Of a stretch of DNA of 5,711 nucleotides, positions 5,711 through 5,711 are shown in pieces. A program made the translations under genes and the position numbers. Numbering within the stretch: the first letter of the stretch is position 1; every line of letters starts with the position of its first letter. Location of the stretch: assembly GCA_024684065.1 (NCBI GenBank), contig JAIKXO010000260.1:1-5711 (forward strand). Direction: 5' to 3'. Below the pieces are notes generated by a model, which was given only the letters and a program-made list of their open reading frames with translations, was not told the DNA's origin and ran no database searches. The stretch comes from Lachnospiraceae bacterium. GTDB lineage: Bacteria > Bacillota_A > Clostridia > Lachnospirales > Lachnospiraceae.

Positions 5711-5711
5711 A

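Overview
The window looks like chromosomal DNA from a low-to-moderate GC Gram-positive anaerobe, most likely a Lachnospiraceae-type Clostridium relative. This is inferred from AGGAGG-like ribosome sites, a lipoprotein-type signal sequence, a Gram-positive style GH3/NagZ protein, a double-glycine leader peptide and an IS1182-like transposase remnant. Every gene I can support reads on the minus strand. There is no tRNA, rRNA or CRISPR array.

Layout in transcription order (right to left): (1) 5573-5710, a broken transposase fragment running off the right edge, ending at a perfect 39-nt palindrome (5534-5572). (2) A near-consensus sigma-70 promoter (5502-5530) beginning 3 nt beyond the palindrome. 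(3) A small gene (5213-5458) for an 81-residue peptide with a perfect LSxxELxxVxGG double-glycine export leader and an acidic, cysteine-free 39-residue core. (4) After 75 bp, a large gene (2072-5137) for a 1021-residue predicted surface protein fusing an S66 L,D-carboxypeptidase (LdcA/MccF-like) to a GH3 beta-N-acetylglucosaminidase (NagZ-like) with its C-terminal domain; the catalytic residues of both enzymes are present. (5) A repeat-rich gap with a 36-bp hairpin element flanked by a perfect 8-bp direct repeat (1977-2028). (6) A PfkB-family sugar/nucleoside kinase (869-1771). (7) A 225-bp, non-coding, hairpin-packed element with perfect 16-bp terminal inverted repeats (630-854). (8) The first 136 codons of a sodium:neurotransmitter-symporter family transporter (3-410), running off the left edge.

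How the parts may work together: the fusion protein could remove GlcNAc and the terminal D-Ala from peptidoglycan fragments outside the membrane, two steps that are normally separate enzymes in wall recycling. The exported peptide lies just upstream, on the same strand and behind a strong promoter, so the two may be co-transcribed; a functional link is only a guess. The kinase and transporter look like ordinary metabolic genes separated by mobile repeats and are not obviously linked to the peptide/hydrolase pair. The most unusual material is the two-enzyme fusion, the peptide beside it, and the family of GTTACTATTCACAGCC-ended miniature elements, one of which carries a target-site-like duplication.
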